NCBI GenBank assembly: GCA_046350655.1 | Contig: JAXMAB010000004.1 | Location: 744,001 to 808,000, forward strand | DNA length: 64,000 nucleotides | Origin: JAEUHO01 sp046350655 | GTDB lineage: Bacteria; Planctomycetota; PLA2; JAEUHO01 | Reading direction: 5' to 3' | Part shown: piece after piece, positions 34,704 to 42,616 of the stretch | Layout of the letters: each line of letters begins with the position of its first letter | How positions within the stretch are numbered: position 1 is the stretch's first letter | Notes under the pieces: model-generated | The model's database searches: none | What the model was told of the DNA's origin: nothing | Seen by the model: only the letters and a program-made list of their open reading frames with translations | Position numbers and translations under genes: made by a program

Positions 34704-36445
34704 AGCGCCGCGCGGGCCTCGAACCGAGCGCGCCGTACGAGAGCGGCATCTGGGGCACGGCGGAGCACCCCTGCCCGTCCGAGCGCACCCTCGCCGCGCA
34801 CCTCGACGGCGAGCTCGACGACGCGCGCGCCCGCCTCGTCGACGCGCACCTCGACCGCTGCGCCGCGTGCGCGTCGGACTCGCAGCGCATCGAGAACCTC
34901 TCGCACTGCCTGCGCGCCTGGGCCCGCGGCCGCGCGGCCGTCGAGCCGCCGTCCCGCCTGCTCACGCGCGTGCTGCGGAGCGTCAGCCCCGAGGGCGCCG
35001 CGCTCCGCCTCGAGACCGCGCGGTCGCGCCGCGCCGTCGCCTGGAAGGTCGCCGCCGCCGTGCTCGTCTGGACCGGCGGGATCGTGGCCGGGCTGCGCGG
35101 CGGCCCGCTCCCCGACGCCGTGGGCCCGGCGCCGGCGATGCCGGCCGTGACGGCCCCGCGGGTCGCCCTCGCCGCGCCCGACGTCGACGTCGCCCTGGCG
35201 CCGCCGCCCGCGCGGCTCGCGGTCACGCTCGCGCTGCTCGAGAGGATCCCCACCCTCGGCCTCGGCGTGCTCGACGACGACGCGGCCGCCTCGCTCGCGG
35301 CCTCGCTCGCCGCGCCCGCCGGCGCGGCCCCCGTCGGCGCCCACGCGGTCCTCGACCCCGCCGCCGGGCCGCTGCCCGTGACCGCGCCGGACCTGCGCGC
35401 CCGGTGGCTCGCCGAGCGCGCCGCGCTCGCGGCCGACCCGCGCACCGCCGACCCGTCCGCCGCCGGCACGCCGCTCCCCGACCGCGCGCAGCCCCCCCGC
35501 GCGCCCGCCGCCGTCGAGCCCGCGACCCTCGCGCACGGCGGCGTCGTGCTCCGCGCGCTCCCGCGCGCCGCGACGCGCGACGGCGCGGCCCCGTACGACC
35601 TCGCCGCGGCCGCCGCGGGCGACCGCATCCGCCTCCTCCCCGACCCCGAGGGCAGCGCGGGCCGCACGCTCGCGCTGGAGGTCCCGGTGGGCGCCCGCCC
35701 GATCTTCGTGCCCGCGGGCGAGCTCGTCGCCGGCGGCGTCGCCGACCGCGTCGTCGTCCGCGGGGCGTGGATCGTCCCGTCGGACCGCGCGTACGTCGTG
35801 CGGCTCGCGACGCTGCCGCTGTCGCCGGTCCGCGCGCGCGCCGAGGCGCCGCCGACGGCCGTCGGCGCGGTCGCCGGGCCCGCCCTGCGCGCGCGCCTCG
35901 CGCGCGGCGAGGACGCGTCCACGATCCGCGCGCTCGCCGCCGCCCAGCTCCGCGACGCGGGCCTCGTGGGCCCCGAGGGTGCGGCGCTCCCGAGCCTCCT
36001 CTCGCTGTACGCCCGCGACGCCGACGTCGTGGCCGCGCGCGCCGCGGCCCTCGTCGCCGAGCTCGGCCCGGACGCGGCCGGCTTCGTCGCGACCGACCCC
36101 GACGGCCGCTTCCAGGGGCTCGAGCGCGTGGACGTGCCCGAGTCGGCCCGCGCGGCCACGCTCGCCCGCCTCCTCGCCGGCTACCTCGCCGAGGCGCGCG
36201 TCCGCTCCGTCGCCGACGGCCCGCGCCCCGGCCTCCGCGGCGACGACGTGCTCGGCGTGCTCGCGCGCCGCGCCGTGCGGCTCGTCCCCGACGACGCCGC
36301 GGCCCTCGCGACGGCCGGCCCCGCCGCGCCGCGCACGGTCCCGGCCGCGCGCGCCGTCGAGCCCGTCGCGGGCCTCGTGGTCGAGGGGCTCCTGGCCGAC
36401 GCGCGCGCCGCGTCGTGGCTCACGGTCCTCGTCCCGGACTACTGA
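34700..36445 (+). CDS. Zinc-type anti-sigma factor with long C-terminal extension
   Basis: A 581-residue protein from ATG 34700, overlapping the sigma stop by four bases. Near the N-terminus it has the ZAS zinc motif HxxxCxxC (VDAHLDRCAAC, residues about 51-61), with an upstream His in LAAHLDGELDD, the typical anti-sigma fold that holds an ECF sigma factor inactive. One membrane helix follows (AWKVAAAVLVWTGGIVAGL, about 114-132). The remaining 450 residues are Ala/Arg/Pro-rich and would lie outside the membrane; their composition is strongly biased and no domain is recognised. Typical anti-sigma factors are 200-300 residues, so this exported part is unusually long. It may sense an envelope signal. 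Confidence 0.85.
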   Translation: MKRRAGLEPSAPYESGIWGTAEHPCPSERTLAAHLDGELDDARARLVDAHLDRCAACASDSQRIENLSHCLRAWARGRAAVEPPSRLLTRVLRSVSPEGAALRLETARSRRAVAWKVAAAVLVWTGGIVAGLRGGPLPDAVGPAPAMPAVTAPRVALAAPDVDVALAPPPARLAVTLALLERIPTLGLGVLDDDAAASLAASLAAPAGAAPVGAHAVLDPAAGPLPVTAPDLRARWLAERAALAADPRTADPSAAGTPLPDRAQPPRAPAAVEPATLAHGGVVLRALPRAATRDGAAPYDLAAAAAGDRIRLLPDPEGSAGRTLALEVPVGARPIFVPAGELVAGGVADRVVVRGAWIVPSDRAYVVRLATLPLSPVRARAEAPPTAVGAVAGPALRARLARGEDASTIRALAAAQLRDAGLVGPEGAALPSLLSLYARDADVVAARAAALVAELGPDAAGFVATDPDGRFQGLERVDVPESARAATLARLLAGYLAEARVRSVADGPRPGLRGDDVLGVLARRAVRLVPDDAAALATAGPAAPRTVPAARAVEPVAGLVVEGLLADARAASWLTVLVPDY

Positions 36446-36463
36446 CCGCGCCGCGGCGCGCCG

Positions 36464-36856
36464 CTACGGGATGTGCTGCGCGACGTCGCGGCCGAGCACG
36501 AACACCTGCACGTGCGCCGGGATCCCCTGCGTCGCGCGCTCGATCAGGTCCGACGCGCGCTTCGCGATCGCCTTCGCGACCGTCTGCGTCGTCCCGTCGC
36601 GCATCTGCAGGTCGACGCGGTAGTACCCCGACTGCTGCCGCCAGTTGAACGACGAGATCCCGAGGAACCCCTCCTCCACCGCGAGCCCGTCGCCCACGAG
36701 GCCCTTCAGCCGCTCGATCTCGTCCGCCGGCGGCGTCGGGATCTCCTTCTTGTCGTGGATCCGCTCCTCGACGAAGAAGTGCCACGACGCCCACCCGAAG
36801 CCGAGGACGGCCGTCAACATCACGAGCGTGCCGAGGGGACTCTTGCGCCGGGCCAT
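36464..36856 (-). CDS. Small single-pass membrane protein
   Basis: A 130-residue protein from ATG 36856 with one N-terminal membrane helix (GTLVMLTAVLGFGWASWHFF). It then has a short charged linker and a mixed alpha/beta domain with FLGISSFNWRQQSGYYRVDL, AKAIAKRASDLIERATQGIP and HVQVFVLGRDVAQ. The amphipathic helix followed by a hydrophobic strand would fit a small periplasmic fold. No family is recognised. It is convergent with the anti-sigma gene, only 18 bases away, and divergent from the flavoprotein at 36968. Confidence 0.65.
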   Translation of the reverse strand: MARRKSPLGTLVMLTAVLGFGWASWHFFVEERIHDKKEIPTPPADEIERLKGLVGDGLAVEEGFLGISSFNWRQQSGYYRVDLQMRDGTTQTVAKAIAKRASDLIERATQGIPAHVQVFVLGRDVAQHIP

Positions 36857-36967
36857 CGGGGACCGAACTCCACGGAGGGACGTTTCCTCTTCGGCCAGCC
36901 GCCCCCTCCCCCTTGAACCCTCCCCCGGGTCCTTCGCGCCGGGCCCCGGGCGTGGTCCCCTGACCCC

Positions 36968-38275
36968 GTGGCGACCGACCCCCTCCCCGCCGACGCGAGG
37001 CCCGCCCGCCCGCAGGGCGCCCCCGGCGGGCCCCTCCCGCCGCCCGCCGGGCCCCACGACGTCGTCGTCGTCGGGGGCGGCGCCGCCGGGCTCTGGGCCG
37101 CCGGCACCGCGGCCGCCCGCGGGCGCCGCGTCCTCCTCCTCGAGAAGAACGCGCGCGTCGGCGTGAAGATCCTCGCGAGCGGGGGCGGGCACTGCAACGT
37201 CACCACGACGCTCGCGGGCGCGGCCCTCCTCGACGCGTTCGGCCGCGAGGGCGGCCGCTTCCTCGCGCCGTCGCTCCGGCGACTGCCGCCGACGGAGGTC
37301 CGCGCGCGGCTCCACGCGCTCGGCGTCCCGACGGAGGTGGGCCCGCTCGAGAAGGTCTGGCCCGTCTCGATGCGGGCCCGCGACGTCGCCGACGCGCTCC
37401 TGCGCCGCGCCACCGCGGCCGGCGCGCGCGTCGCGACGGGCCTCGCGTGCGTGGACGTCATCCGCGACGGCGAGGGGTTCCTCGTCCGCACGTCGGGCGG
37501 CGACGTGCGCGCGCCGCGGGTCGTCGTCGCGGCCGGCGGGCGCTCGTACCCGAGGACCGGCACCACGGGCGACGGCTACCCCTGGCTCGAGGCCCTCGGC
37601 CACGCGATCGTGCGCACGGTCCCCGCGCTCGTGCCGCTCGTCGTCGAGACGCCGTGGGTCCGCGCGCTCGCGGGGATCGCCGAGGCCGACGCGCGCGTGT
37701 GGGTCGAGGCCGGCGGCCGGACGCTCGCCGACCGCCGCCGGCCGCTCCTGTTCACGCACACCGGGCTCTCGGGCCCCGGGCCCATGGACGTGTCGCGCTG
37801 GTTCGAGCGGTGCGCGCCGTGGGAGCGCCCCACGCTCCACGTCGACCTCCTGCCCGACGTGGCCGAGGACGCGGTCCGCGCCGCGCTCGCTTCCGCGATC
37901 GCCGCGCGGCCGTCGGACCGCGTCGCGCGCTGCCTCCCGCCGTCGCTCCCGGCGCGTCTCGCGGAGAGCCTGTGCGCGCACGTCGGCGTGCCGGCGGAAC
38001 GCCGCGCCGCCGAGACGTCGAAGGCCGAGCGCCACGCGCTCGTGCTCGCGGTCAAGCGCCTCACGCTGCCCGTGGCCGGCACGCGCGGCTTCGACTTCGC
38101 CGAGGTGACCGCGGGCGGCGTCGCGCTCCCCGAGGTCGACCCCGCCACCATGGAGAGCCGGCGCGTGCCGGGCCTCCACGTCGTCGGCGAGCTCCTCGAC
38201 GTGGACGGCCCGATCGGCGGCTTCAACTTCCAGGCCGCGTTCGCGACCGGCGAGGCCGCCGGCGTCGCGGTCTGA
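36968..38275 (+). CDS. FAD-dependent oxidoreductase, HI0933/YhiN family
   Basis: A 435-residue protein from GTG 36968. The first 30 residues are Pro/Ala-rich; an FAD-binding Rossmann motif follows (VVVVGGGAAGLWAAG) and LLLEKNARVGVKILASGGGHCNVT, the wording of the HI0933/BaiN family. Later motifs are RVVVAAGGRSYPRTGTTGDG, HTGLSGPGPMDVSRW and the C-terminal flavin-contact segment GELLDVDGPIGGFNFQAAF. Members reduce or dehydrogenate steroid-like or unknown substrates, so the exact reaction is open. The N-terminal extension contains the dispersed motif GACGCGAGGCCCG (36992-37004) within coding sequence; the true start could be the next in-frame one closer to PHDVVVVG. No partner is nearby. Confidence 0.9.
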   Translation: MATDPLPADARPARPQGAPGGPLPPPAGPHDVVVVGGGAAGLWAAGTAAARGRRVLLLEKNARVGVKILASGGGHCNVTTTLAGAALLDAFGREGGRFLAPSLRRLPPTEVRARLHALGVPTEVGPLEKVWPVSMRARDVADALLRRATAAGARVATGLACVDVIRDGEGFLVRTSGGDVRAPRVVVAAGGRSYPRTGTTGDGYPWLEALGHAIVRTVPALVPLVVETPWVRALAGIAEADARVWVEAGGRTLADRRRPLLFTHTGLSGPGPMDVSRWFERCAPWERPTLHVDLLPDVAEDAVRAALASAIAARPSDRVARCLPPSLPARLAESLCAHVGVPAERRAAETSKAERHALVLAVKRLTLPVAGTRGFDFAEVTAGGVALPEVDPATMESRRVPGLHVVGELLDVDGPIGGFNFQAAFATGEAAGVAV

Positions 38276-38311
38276 CGCCACGCCGCGCGCCGCTCCCCGG
38301 GCGCGCGCGGC

Positions 38312-38986
38312 TCACTCCGGCGCCGCGTCCACGAACCGCTCCCACGCCGCCTCGGCCTCCGCCGGCGGCGCGGCGGCGTGGTCCGCGCAGTCGAGGCGCA
38401 GGTGCCGGTCGCCGAACGCCATGCGCACGAACGCGCAGTGGTGCGGGCGGTCGGCGTCGCCGTGCACGTACGGCCGGAAGTGCCGGCACGTCACGCACGC
38501 GCGCGCGACGGGCACCTCGCCCGCGACGAGCAGGGCCCGCAGCGTGCCCGACAACGCGCGCAGCAGCGCGCCCTGGTCCGCGGCGGGCAGCGCCGCCACC
38601 GCGGCGACGAGGGCCGCGCTCGGCGCGCCCACCCGCACCGCCTCGCGACGGCCCGCGGCCGTCGGCGCGAGACGCAAGGCCCGGCCGTCGTCCGGGTCGG
38701 GCTCCTTGCGGAGGAGCTTCTTCTCGACGAGGGACGCGACCGCGTCGCTCGCGGTGGCCTCGGTCACGGACAGCGCGCGGGCGACGTCCTTCAGCCGCGC
38801 GGGGCCCGCGCCGGGCGCGCACAGCTCGCCGAGGATCCGCGCCTGCGTGGGCGTCAGGCCCCGCGCGGTCGCCACCTGCCACGCGTCCTGGCGCAGCACG
38901 ACGGCCAGCCGCGCGAGCCCCTCCGCGGCGCGCGGGGCCGCGGGGTCGGCGTCGTCGTCGAACGGGGCGGGCGCGGGGGCCGACAT
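38312..38986 (-). CDS. MarR-family regulator with cysteine-rich C-terminus
   Basis: A 224-residue protein from ATG 38986. Residues about 20-150 form a MarR winged helix (GLTPTQARILGELC, LKDVARALSVTEATASDAVASLV, then the wing KEPDPDDGRALRL). After it comes a Cys/His tail: CVTCRHFRPYVHG, then PHHCAFVRMAFGDRHLRLDC, four Cys and several His in about 45 residues, ending DHAAAPP. That spacing suggests an Fe-S or Zn site so DNA binding may respond to redox or metal. Members with this tail are known in other bacteria, but no target is next to the gene. The start is divergent from the SEC-C gene at 39062. Confidence 0.82.
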   Translation of the reverse strand: MSAPAPAPFDDDADPAAPRAAEGLARLAVVLRQDAWQVATARGLTPTQARILGELCAPGAGPARLKDVARALSVTEATASDAVASLVEKKLLRKEPDPDDGRALRLAPTAAGRREAVRVGAPSAALVAAVAALPAADQGALLRALSGTLRALLVAGEVPVARACVTCRHFRPYVHGDADRPHHCAFVRMAFGDRHLRLDCADHAAAPPAEAEAAWERFVDAAPE

Positions 38987-39061
38987 GGGTCAGGAGTCCT
39001 ATCTACCGCCGCGGGCGGGCCGTCGCAACGGGACCGCCGCGCGTCGGGGTACAACGGGCGC

Positions 39062-39544
39062 GTGCACACCCACGGCGACCTTCCCTCCGACGTCACCGAC
39101 ACCGTGGACCTCTGGGTCAGCGACTTCCTCGACCGCCCCGCGGGCCGCGCCGCGGCCGCGGCGGTGGGGGAGGCGGCCCCGGACGTCCTCACGCAGCTGG
39201 TCCTCACCGCGTGCGACGAACGCGGGCCGGGCGCGCTCTCCGAGGCCGCGCTCTCCCACGCGCTCCTCGACCACGGGACGGGCTTCGCGGTCCCCGCGTC
39301 CGCCAAGGCGGCGATCCCCGACCTCCTCGCCGCGTTCCTCGGCGACCTCGAGGACGTGGGGCGGCTGTCGGGCGGACGCCTGCTCGCGTCGCACGTCCGC
39401 GCGCTCGCGCCGGGGTTCCGCGCCCGCGCGTCGGGCCAGGGCGTCGCGCTGCGGCGGCCCGCGGCCAAGATCGGCCGCAACGACCCGTGCCCGTGCGGCA
39501 GCGGCCGCAAGTACAAGGCCTGCTGCCTCAATGCCCTGGGGTAG
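39062..39544 (+). CDS. SEC-C metal-binding motif protein
   Basis: A 160-residue protein from GTG 39062. It consists of an Ala/Asp-rich helical domain and a C-terminal SEC-C motif GRNDPCPCGSGRKYKACC, which binds Zn2+ through the Cys residues, as at the end of SecA. Here the motif is used alone, without any SecA ATPase part. Such small SEC-C proteins are widespread with poorly known roles. The stop TAG (39542-39544) is the first unit of a 16-bp tandem repeat. Confidence 0.82.
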   Translation: MHTHGDLPSDVTDTVDLWVSDFLDRPAGRAAAAAVGEAAPDVLTQLVLTACDERGPGALSEAALSHALLDHGTGFAVPASAKAAIPDLLAAFLGDLEDVGRLSGGRLLASHVRALAPGFRARASGQGVALRRPAAKIGRNDPCPCGSGRKYKACCLNALG

Positions 39545-39605
39545 CGGGGCGCTCGAGTAGCGGGGCGCTCGGGTCAAGGGGCCCTCGGGTCGCGGGGCGC
39601 TCGGG
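39542..39605. repeat. 16-bp tandem repeat, four units, starting on a stop codon
   Basis: Units TAGCGGGGCGCTCGAG, TAGCGGGGCGCTCGGG, TCAAGGGGCCCTCGGG and TCGCGGGGCGCTCGGG occupy 39542-39605 in register. The first three bases are the SEC-C gene's stop codon, so each second unit would supply another in-frame-like TAG. The array is followed by a CTCGGG...CCCGAG inverted repeat. Confidence 0.85.
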
Positions 39606-39653
39606 TCGCGGGCGACGCCCGAGGGCGCCCGCGAGCCGTGCGGCCGCCGTCGT

Positions 39654-40694
39654 TCAGCGCGCCGTGCCGCGGGCGCCGACCGGGCCTCGCGTGCCCTCGA
39701 CCGGCCTGCCGTCGAGGGGGCTGCCGTCCGGACGGACCCGCTCGAGGAGGACGCGCGTGGTCTCGGGCCGGACGACGACCGCCTCGATGACGCGCGACAC
39801 CTCGCGGCGCTCGACGCGCGTGCCCACCACGACGCGCTCAAGGCGCGTCCCGACGGCGACGGACTCGCGCCGCTCGCCGACGACGACCGACACGCGGGCG
39901 CCCGTCGCCGGGTCCACGCGGTCCTCGAGGACGGGCGTGACGGTCTCGATCGTGACCGGCACCGCGCGGTCCTCGTACTCGGGCACCTCGACGTCCTCGT
40001 AGACGGGCGTCTCGCGCGTCTCGAAGATCGCCGGCTCGTACACGACGCGCTCGCGCCAGCAGTCGGGGCACGCCGCCGCGGACGACGTCGTCGTCGGCGC
40101 CGCGTCGGGCGCCGAGACCGGCGGCAGGGGCGCGTCGGGGGCGTCGTCGTCGAAGCCCTCGGGCATCGCCGGGCCGGGCTGCGTCGGTCCGGGCAGCGGG
40201 GCGCGCGGGGCCGCGGGCGCCGCGCGCGGCGCGGCGGTCGGGGGCGTGTAGGAGGCCGGCACGGCGGAGGGCGCGCCGCTCGACGCGTAGGCGGGCGCCG
40301 CGCTCGCGGCGGGCGCGGGCGACCCGTCGGGCAGCACCTGGTAGATCCGCGGGGGCGCCATCGTGACGATCGGCGGCGGCGGGGGGGCCTGCGTCACGAC
40401 GACGGCCGTCCTCTTCTTCTTGCGCTTGCGCGTGTTGCGCTTGATCGCGCTGCCGATCCCCTCGACGACCAGGGCGACGGGCACCGCGACGACGAGGTCG
40501 AACGCGAGCTCCTCGAGCCCGTCGTCGTCGTCGCAGTCGCAGGCCGGGCCGTAGCCGCCGCCGGCGTGCACGCGTCGCTCCGGCGCGTAGTAGCGCGACT
40601 CGCCCTGCTTGTCGCCGGCGAAGGCGGGGGCCAGCGACGACGCGAAGACCGCGATCGCCGTCATGGACGCCACCACGTTCGACCCGCGACGCAT
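39654..40694 (-). CDS. Secreted repeat-rich protein (VGxRxERVxVG repeats), copy 1
   Basis: A 346-residue protein from ATG 40694, with a GGAGG ribosome site. It has a signal peptide (ASMTAIAVFASSLAPAFA), an acidic CDCDDDD segment, one membrane helix-like run (FDLVVAVPVALVVEGIGSAI), a basic cluster (KRNTRKRKKKR), a Pro/Ala-rich linker, then C-terminal repeats. These are VPEYEDRAVPVTIETV, then VVVGERRESVAVGTRLERVV and VVGTRVERREV. Similar repeats end the next gene, so the two are related. The short beta-like repeats with alternating charges suggest a surface fibre or scaffold. No family is recognised. The CGCGAGGCCCG motif at 39680-39696 lies within the last codons. Confidence 0.65.
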   Translation of the reverse strand: MRRGSNVVASMTAIAVFASSLAPAFAGDKQGESRYYAPERRVHAGGGYGPACDCDDDDGLEELAFDLVVAVPVALVVEGIGSAIKRNTRKRKKKRTAVVVTQAPPPPPIVTMAPPRIYQVLPDGSPAPAASAAPAYASSGAPSAVPASYTPPTAAPRAAPAAPRAPLPGPTQPGPAMPEGFDDDAPDAPLPPVSAPDAAPTTTSSAAACPDCWRERVVYEPAIFETRETPVYEDVEVPEYEDRAVPVTIETVTPVLEDRVDPATGARVSVVVGERRESVAVGTRLERVVVGTRVERREVSRVIEAVVVRPETTRVLLERVRPDGSPLDGRPVEGTRGPVGARGTAR

Positions 40695-40741
40695 GCCGTC
40701 ACCTCCGCGGCTCCCGGGGGAGCCCCCGCACCATTGAACCA

Positions 40742-40795
40742 GCGGGGGCGGGATCGTCGATCCCGCCCCCGCCGTCGGGCCCCCGGCGGGGGCCC
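40742..40795 (-). terminator. Two adjacent perfect hairpins after the copy 2 repeat protein
   Basis: The first stem is GCGGGGGCGGGAT (40742-40754) with ATCCCGCCCCCGC (40760-40772), loop CGTCG. The second is GGGCCCCC (40777-40784) with GGGGGCCC (40788-40795), loop GGC. Both lie within 65 bases beyond the stop at 40805 of the minus-strand gene, so they probably end its transcript before the next gene starts at 40694. Confidence 0.68.
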
Positions 40796-40804
40796 CTCGG
40801 CCGG

Positions 40805-41725
40805 TCAGCGATGGGCGACCGGGACCGACCGCGGCATCGGAGGGCCGCGGCGCGGGCCGCGCTCGATCGCGGCGTCGGTGTCGCGCCCGGCGCCGGCGGC
40901 GAGGGCGAGCTCGGCCTCGTACTGCGCGCGGGTCATCACCTCGCCCGGCAGCGTCCCGGGGCGGACGGGGCGGTCCACCACGGTCACGAACCGTCCGGGG
41001 ACGAAGTCCTTCACCTCGACGACGCGCTGGGTCGCGGGGCGCACGAGCACCTGCTCCTTGCGCTCGCCGACCTTCACGCGCTCGGTGCGCGAGCCGACGA
41101 CGACGCGCTCCTTGCGCTCGCCGACCTTCCGCTGCTCGGTGCGCTCGCCGACCTGCACGCGCTCGAGCCGCTGGCCGACGACGACCTTCCTGGCCTTGCC
41201 CGTGCGCGGGTCCACGACGCGGTCGTAGACCGGCACCATCCGCTCGTCGAAGACCGGCACGCAGACCGGCTCGAAGACCGGCACGCACACCTCGTCGTAG
41301 ACCGGCACCTCGACGGTGTCGTAGACGGGCACGCAGCGGGTGTCGTAGACGGCGGGCTCGTCGACGACCTCCTGGCGGCAGACCTCGTGCGCGGGGATCC
41401 ACTCCTGGCACCCGAGGCCCGGCGCCGGGTACGTCGGCGCGACGGGGGCCGGGTACGCGACGGGCGGGTAGACGACCGGCGGGTAGACGACCGGCGGGTA
41501 CGGCGCCTCGACGACGCGGGGCTGCCGGTAGACGCGCGCGCGGCCCACCTCGTAGGCGCGGCGCACGTCGATGCCGAAGAAGCCGCGCGAGCCGCCGTGG
41601 CCGCCGGTCGTGCCGCCGAAGAAGAAGCCGACGTCGACGTCGTCGGCGCGCGCGGGGGCGGCGGCGACGGCGAGGCCGGCGAAGGAGGCGGGGGCGAGGA
41701 CGAAGGCGAGGACGAGGCGCTTCAT
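40805..41725 (-). CDS. Secreted repeat-rich protein (VPVYD and VGERxERV repeats), copy 2
   Basis: A 306-residue protein from ATG 41725, with a signal peptide (RLVLAFVLAPASFAGLAVA, cut near ARA). A Gly-rich DVDVGFFFGGTTGGHGG segment, a Pro/Tyr/Val run (YPPVVYPPVVYPPV), then two repeat blocks follow. The first is VPVYDTVEVPVYDEVCVPVF, then EPVCVPVFDERMVPVYD. The second is VGQRLERVQVGERTEQRKVG, then ERKERVVVGSRTERVKVG. Alternating hydrophobic and charged residues predict beta structure. It shares this two-block layout with the gene after it (39654), so the pair looks like an ancient duplication. Cysteines in the first block could form disulfides. Function unknown; a cell-surface role is inferred. 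Confidence 0.65.
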   Translation of the reverse strand: MKRLVLAFVLAPASFAGLAVAAAPARADDVDVGFFFGGTTGGHGGSRGFFGIDVRRAYEVGRARVYRQPRVVEAPYPPVVYPPVVYPPVAYPAPVAPTYPAPGLGCQEWIPAHEVCRQEVVDEPAVYDTRCVPVYDTVEVPVYDEVCVPVFEPVCVPVFDERMVPVYDRVVDPRTGKARKVVVGQRLERVQVGERTEQRKVGERKERVVVGSRTERVKVGERKEQVLVRPATQRVVEVKDFVPGRFVTVVDRPVRPGTLPGEVMTRAQYEAELALAAGAGRDTDAAIERGPRRGPPMPRSVPVAHR

Positions 41726-42163
41726 GATCGGGCTCCACAGCGACCGGCCGAAGGGCCACCGGCCGAGGCGGGCGACGGATTCGCAACGACCGTACCGTTC
41801 GCGTCGTCCGCGCGTCGGAGCGCCCAACGGGCCGTCGATGCTGGGGTTACGACGTTCGGGGTGGGGGCCCGCTCGGGGGAGGGGCCTCGGTGTCCTCGCG
41901 CGGACGCGGGGCCGGGGACAGGCTCCGTCCGTGACTGCCCGGCCCTGTTCCGAAACCCTCCCTGCTGCGCCCGGCGATCCTCTCGCTGCGGCGGGCGTAC
42001 TCGGCGGAAGGGCTCCTCAACGGGTCCCAAACCCGCCTCCGGGCCCTTCCGCCTCCGTGCGGCCCGCCTCGCGTCGGTCTCGCCGGGCTCGCGACGGGCA
42101 CTTTCGGAACAGGGCTGCGGGGGCGCGTTCGCGTGCGCACGAACGAAGGGCTACCGTAGGCGG
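41726..42163. other. 438-base intergenic region holding a structured element
   Basis: It lies between two divergent gene starts. The first 210 bases show nothing recognised. Bases 41942-42115 are copy 2 of the structured element described separately. Just before GTG 42164 a degenerate piece of the GTCGTAG-loop hairpin (GAACGAAGGGCTAC, about 42130-42143) occurs. Confidence 0.6.
41942..42115 (-). ncRNA. Candidate structured RNA element, copy 2
   Basis: Read on the minus strand, 174 nt. The outer stem is GCCCTGTTCCGAAA (41942-41955) with TTTCGGAACAGGGC (42102-42115), 14 of 14 pairs. Inside: GCCCGGCGA (41969-41977) with TCGCCGGGC (42080-42088); GGCGGGC (41990-41996) with GCCCGCC (42062-42068); GGCGGAAGGGC (42003-42013) with GCCCTTCCGCC (42043-42053); and the tip CGGGT/ACCCG (42021-42035). 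Purine-rich internal loops such as GCGAGAGGA are identical to copy 1. The outer stem and the fourth stem differ from copy 1 in sequence but remain paired. There is no plausible reading frame in it. Confidence 0.6.
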
Positions 42164-42595
42164 GTGTCCACCGACGTCCCCCCCGACCCGCAACGCGTGC
42201 CGCCCCGCGGCGTGCCGCGCTGGTTGTTCCCGCCGCCGGGCGCCGAGGTGCGTCGCGCGGTGGTGCGGGAGGAGGCGACCCCGTCGGGCGTCCGCCACCA
42301 CGTGGCCGACGGCACCCCGCCGGGCCGCAAGCACCTGCGCGCGCTGCAGTGGCTGATCGGCGAGTACCCGCGCGACGACGCGCCGGCGGACCGCACGTCG
42401 GTGCACGACGTGCTGCTCGAGATCGCGCGGACGACGATGGCGAGAGGCCGCGTGGGCCACGCGTATGCCCTCAACGGGCAGGCGCTCGGGGCGCCCGTCA
42501 ACCGCGAGGCCCGGGGCGTCCTGTGGCGGTACGCCCTCTCGGTCCTCGGGCCGACGGCCCCCGACTTCGATGCGTGGAGCGAGGACGACTTCTGA
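42164..42595 (+). CDS. Hypothetical protein
   Basis: A 143-residue protein from GTG 42164. The N-terminal third is Pro/Arg-rich (PPDPQRVPPRGVPRWLFPPP). It is followed by mixed sequence with GVRHHVADGTPPGRKHLRAL, DVLLEIARTTMARGRVGHA and a short acidic end (DAWSEDDF). No signal, membrane segment or known motif is seen, and no family is recognised. It is convergent with the permease gene, 21 bases away. Its leader region contains copy 2 of the structured element on the opposite strand. Confidence 0.55.
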   Translation: MSTDVPPDPQRVPPRGVPRWLFPPPGAEVRRAVVREEATPSGVRHHVADGTPPGRKHLRALQWLIGEYPRDDAPADRTSVHDVLLEIARTTMARGRVGHAYALNGQALGAPVNREARGVLWRYALSVLGPTAPDFDAWSEDDF

Positions 42596-42616
42596 CCGCC
42601 GCGCCGCGGCCGCCCG

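Noticed and set aside
39542..39605. Tandem repeat as a CRISPR array
   Set aside because: Units are 16 bases and directly joined without spacers, and no cas gene is present.
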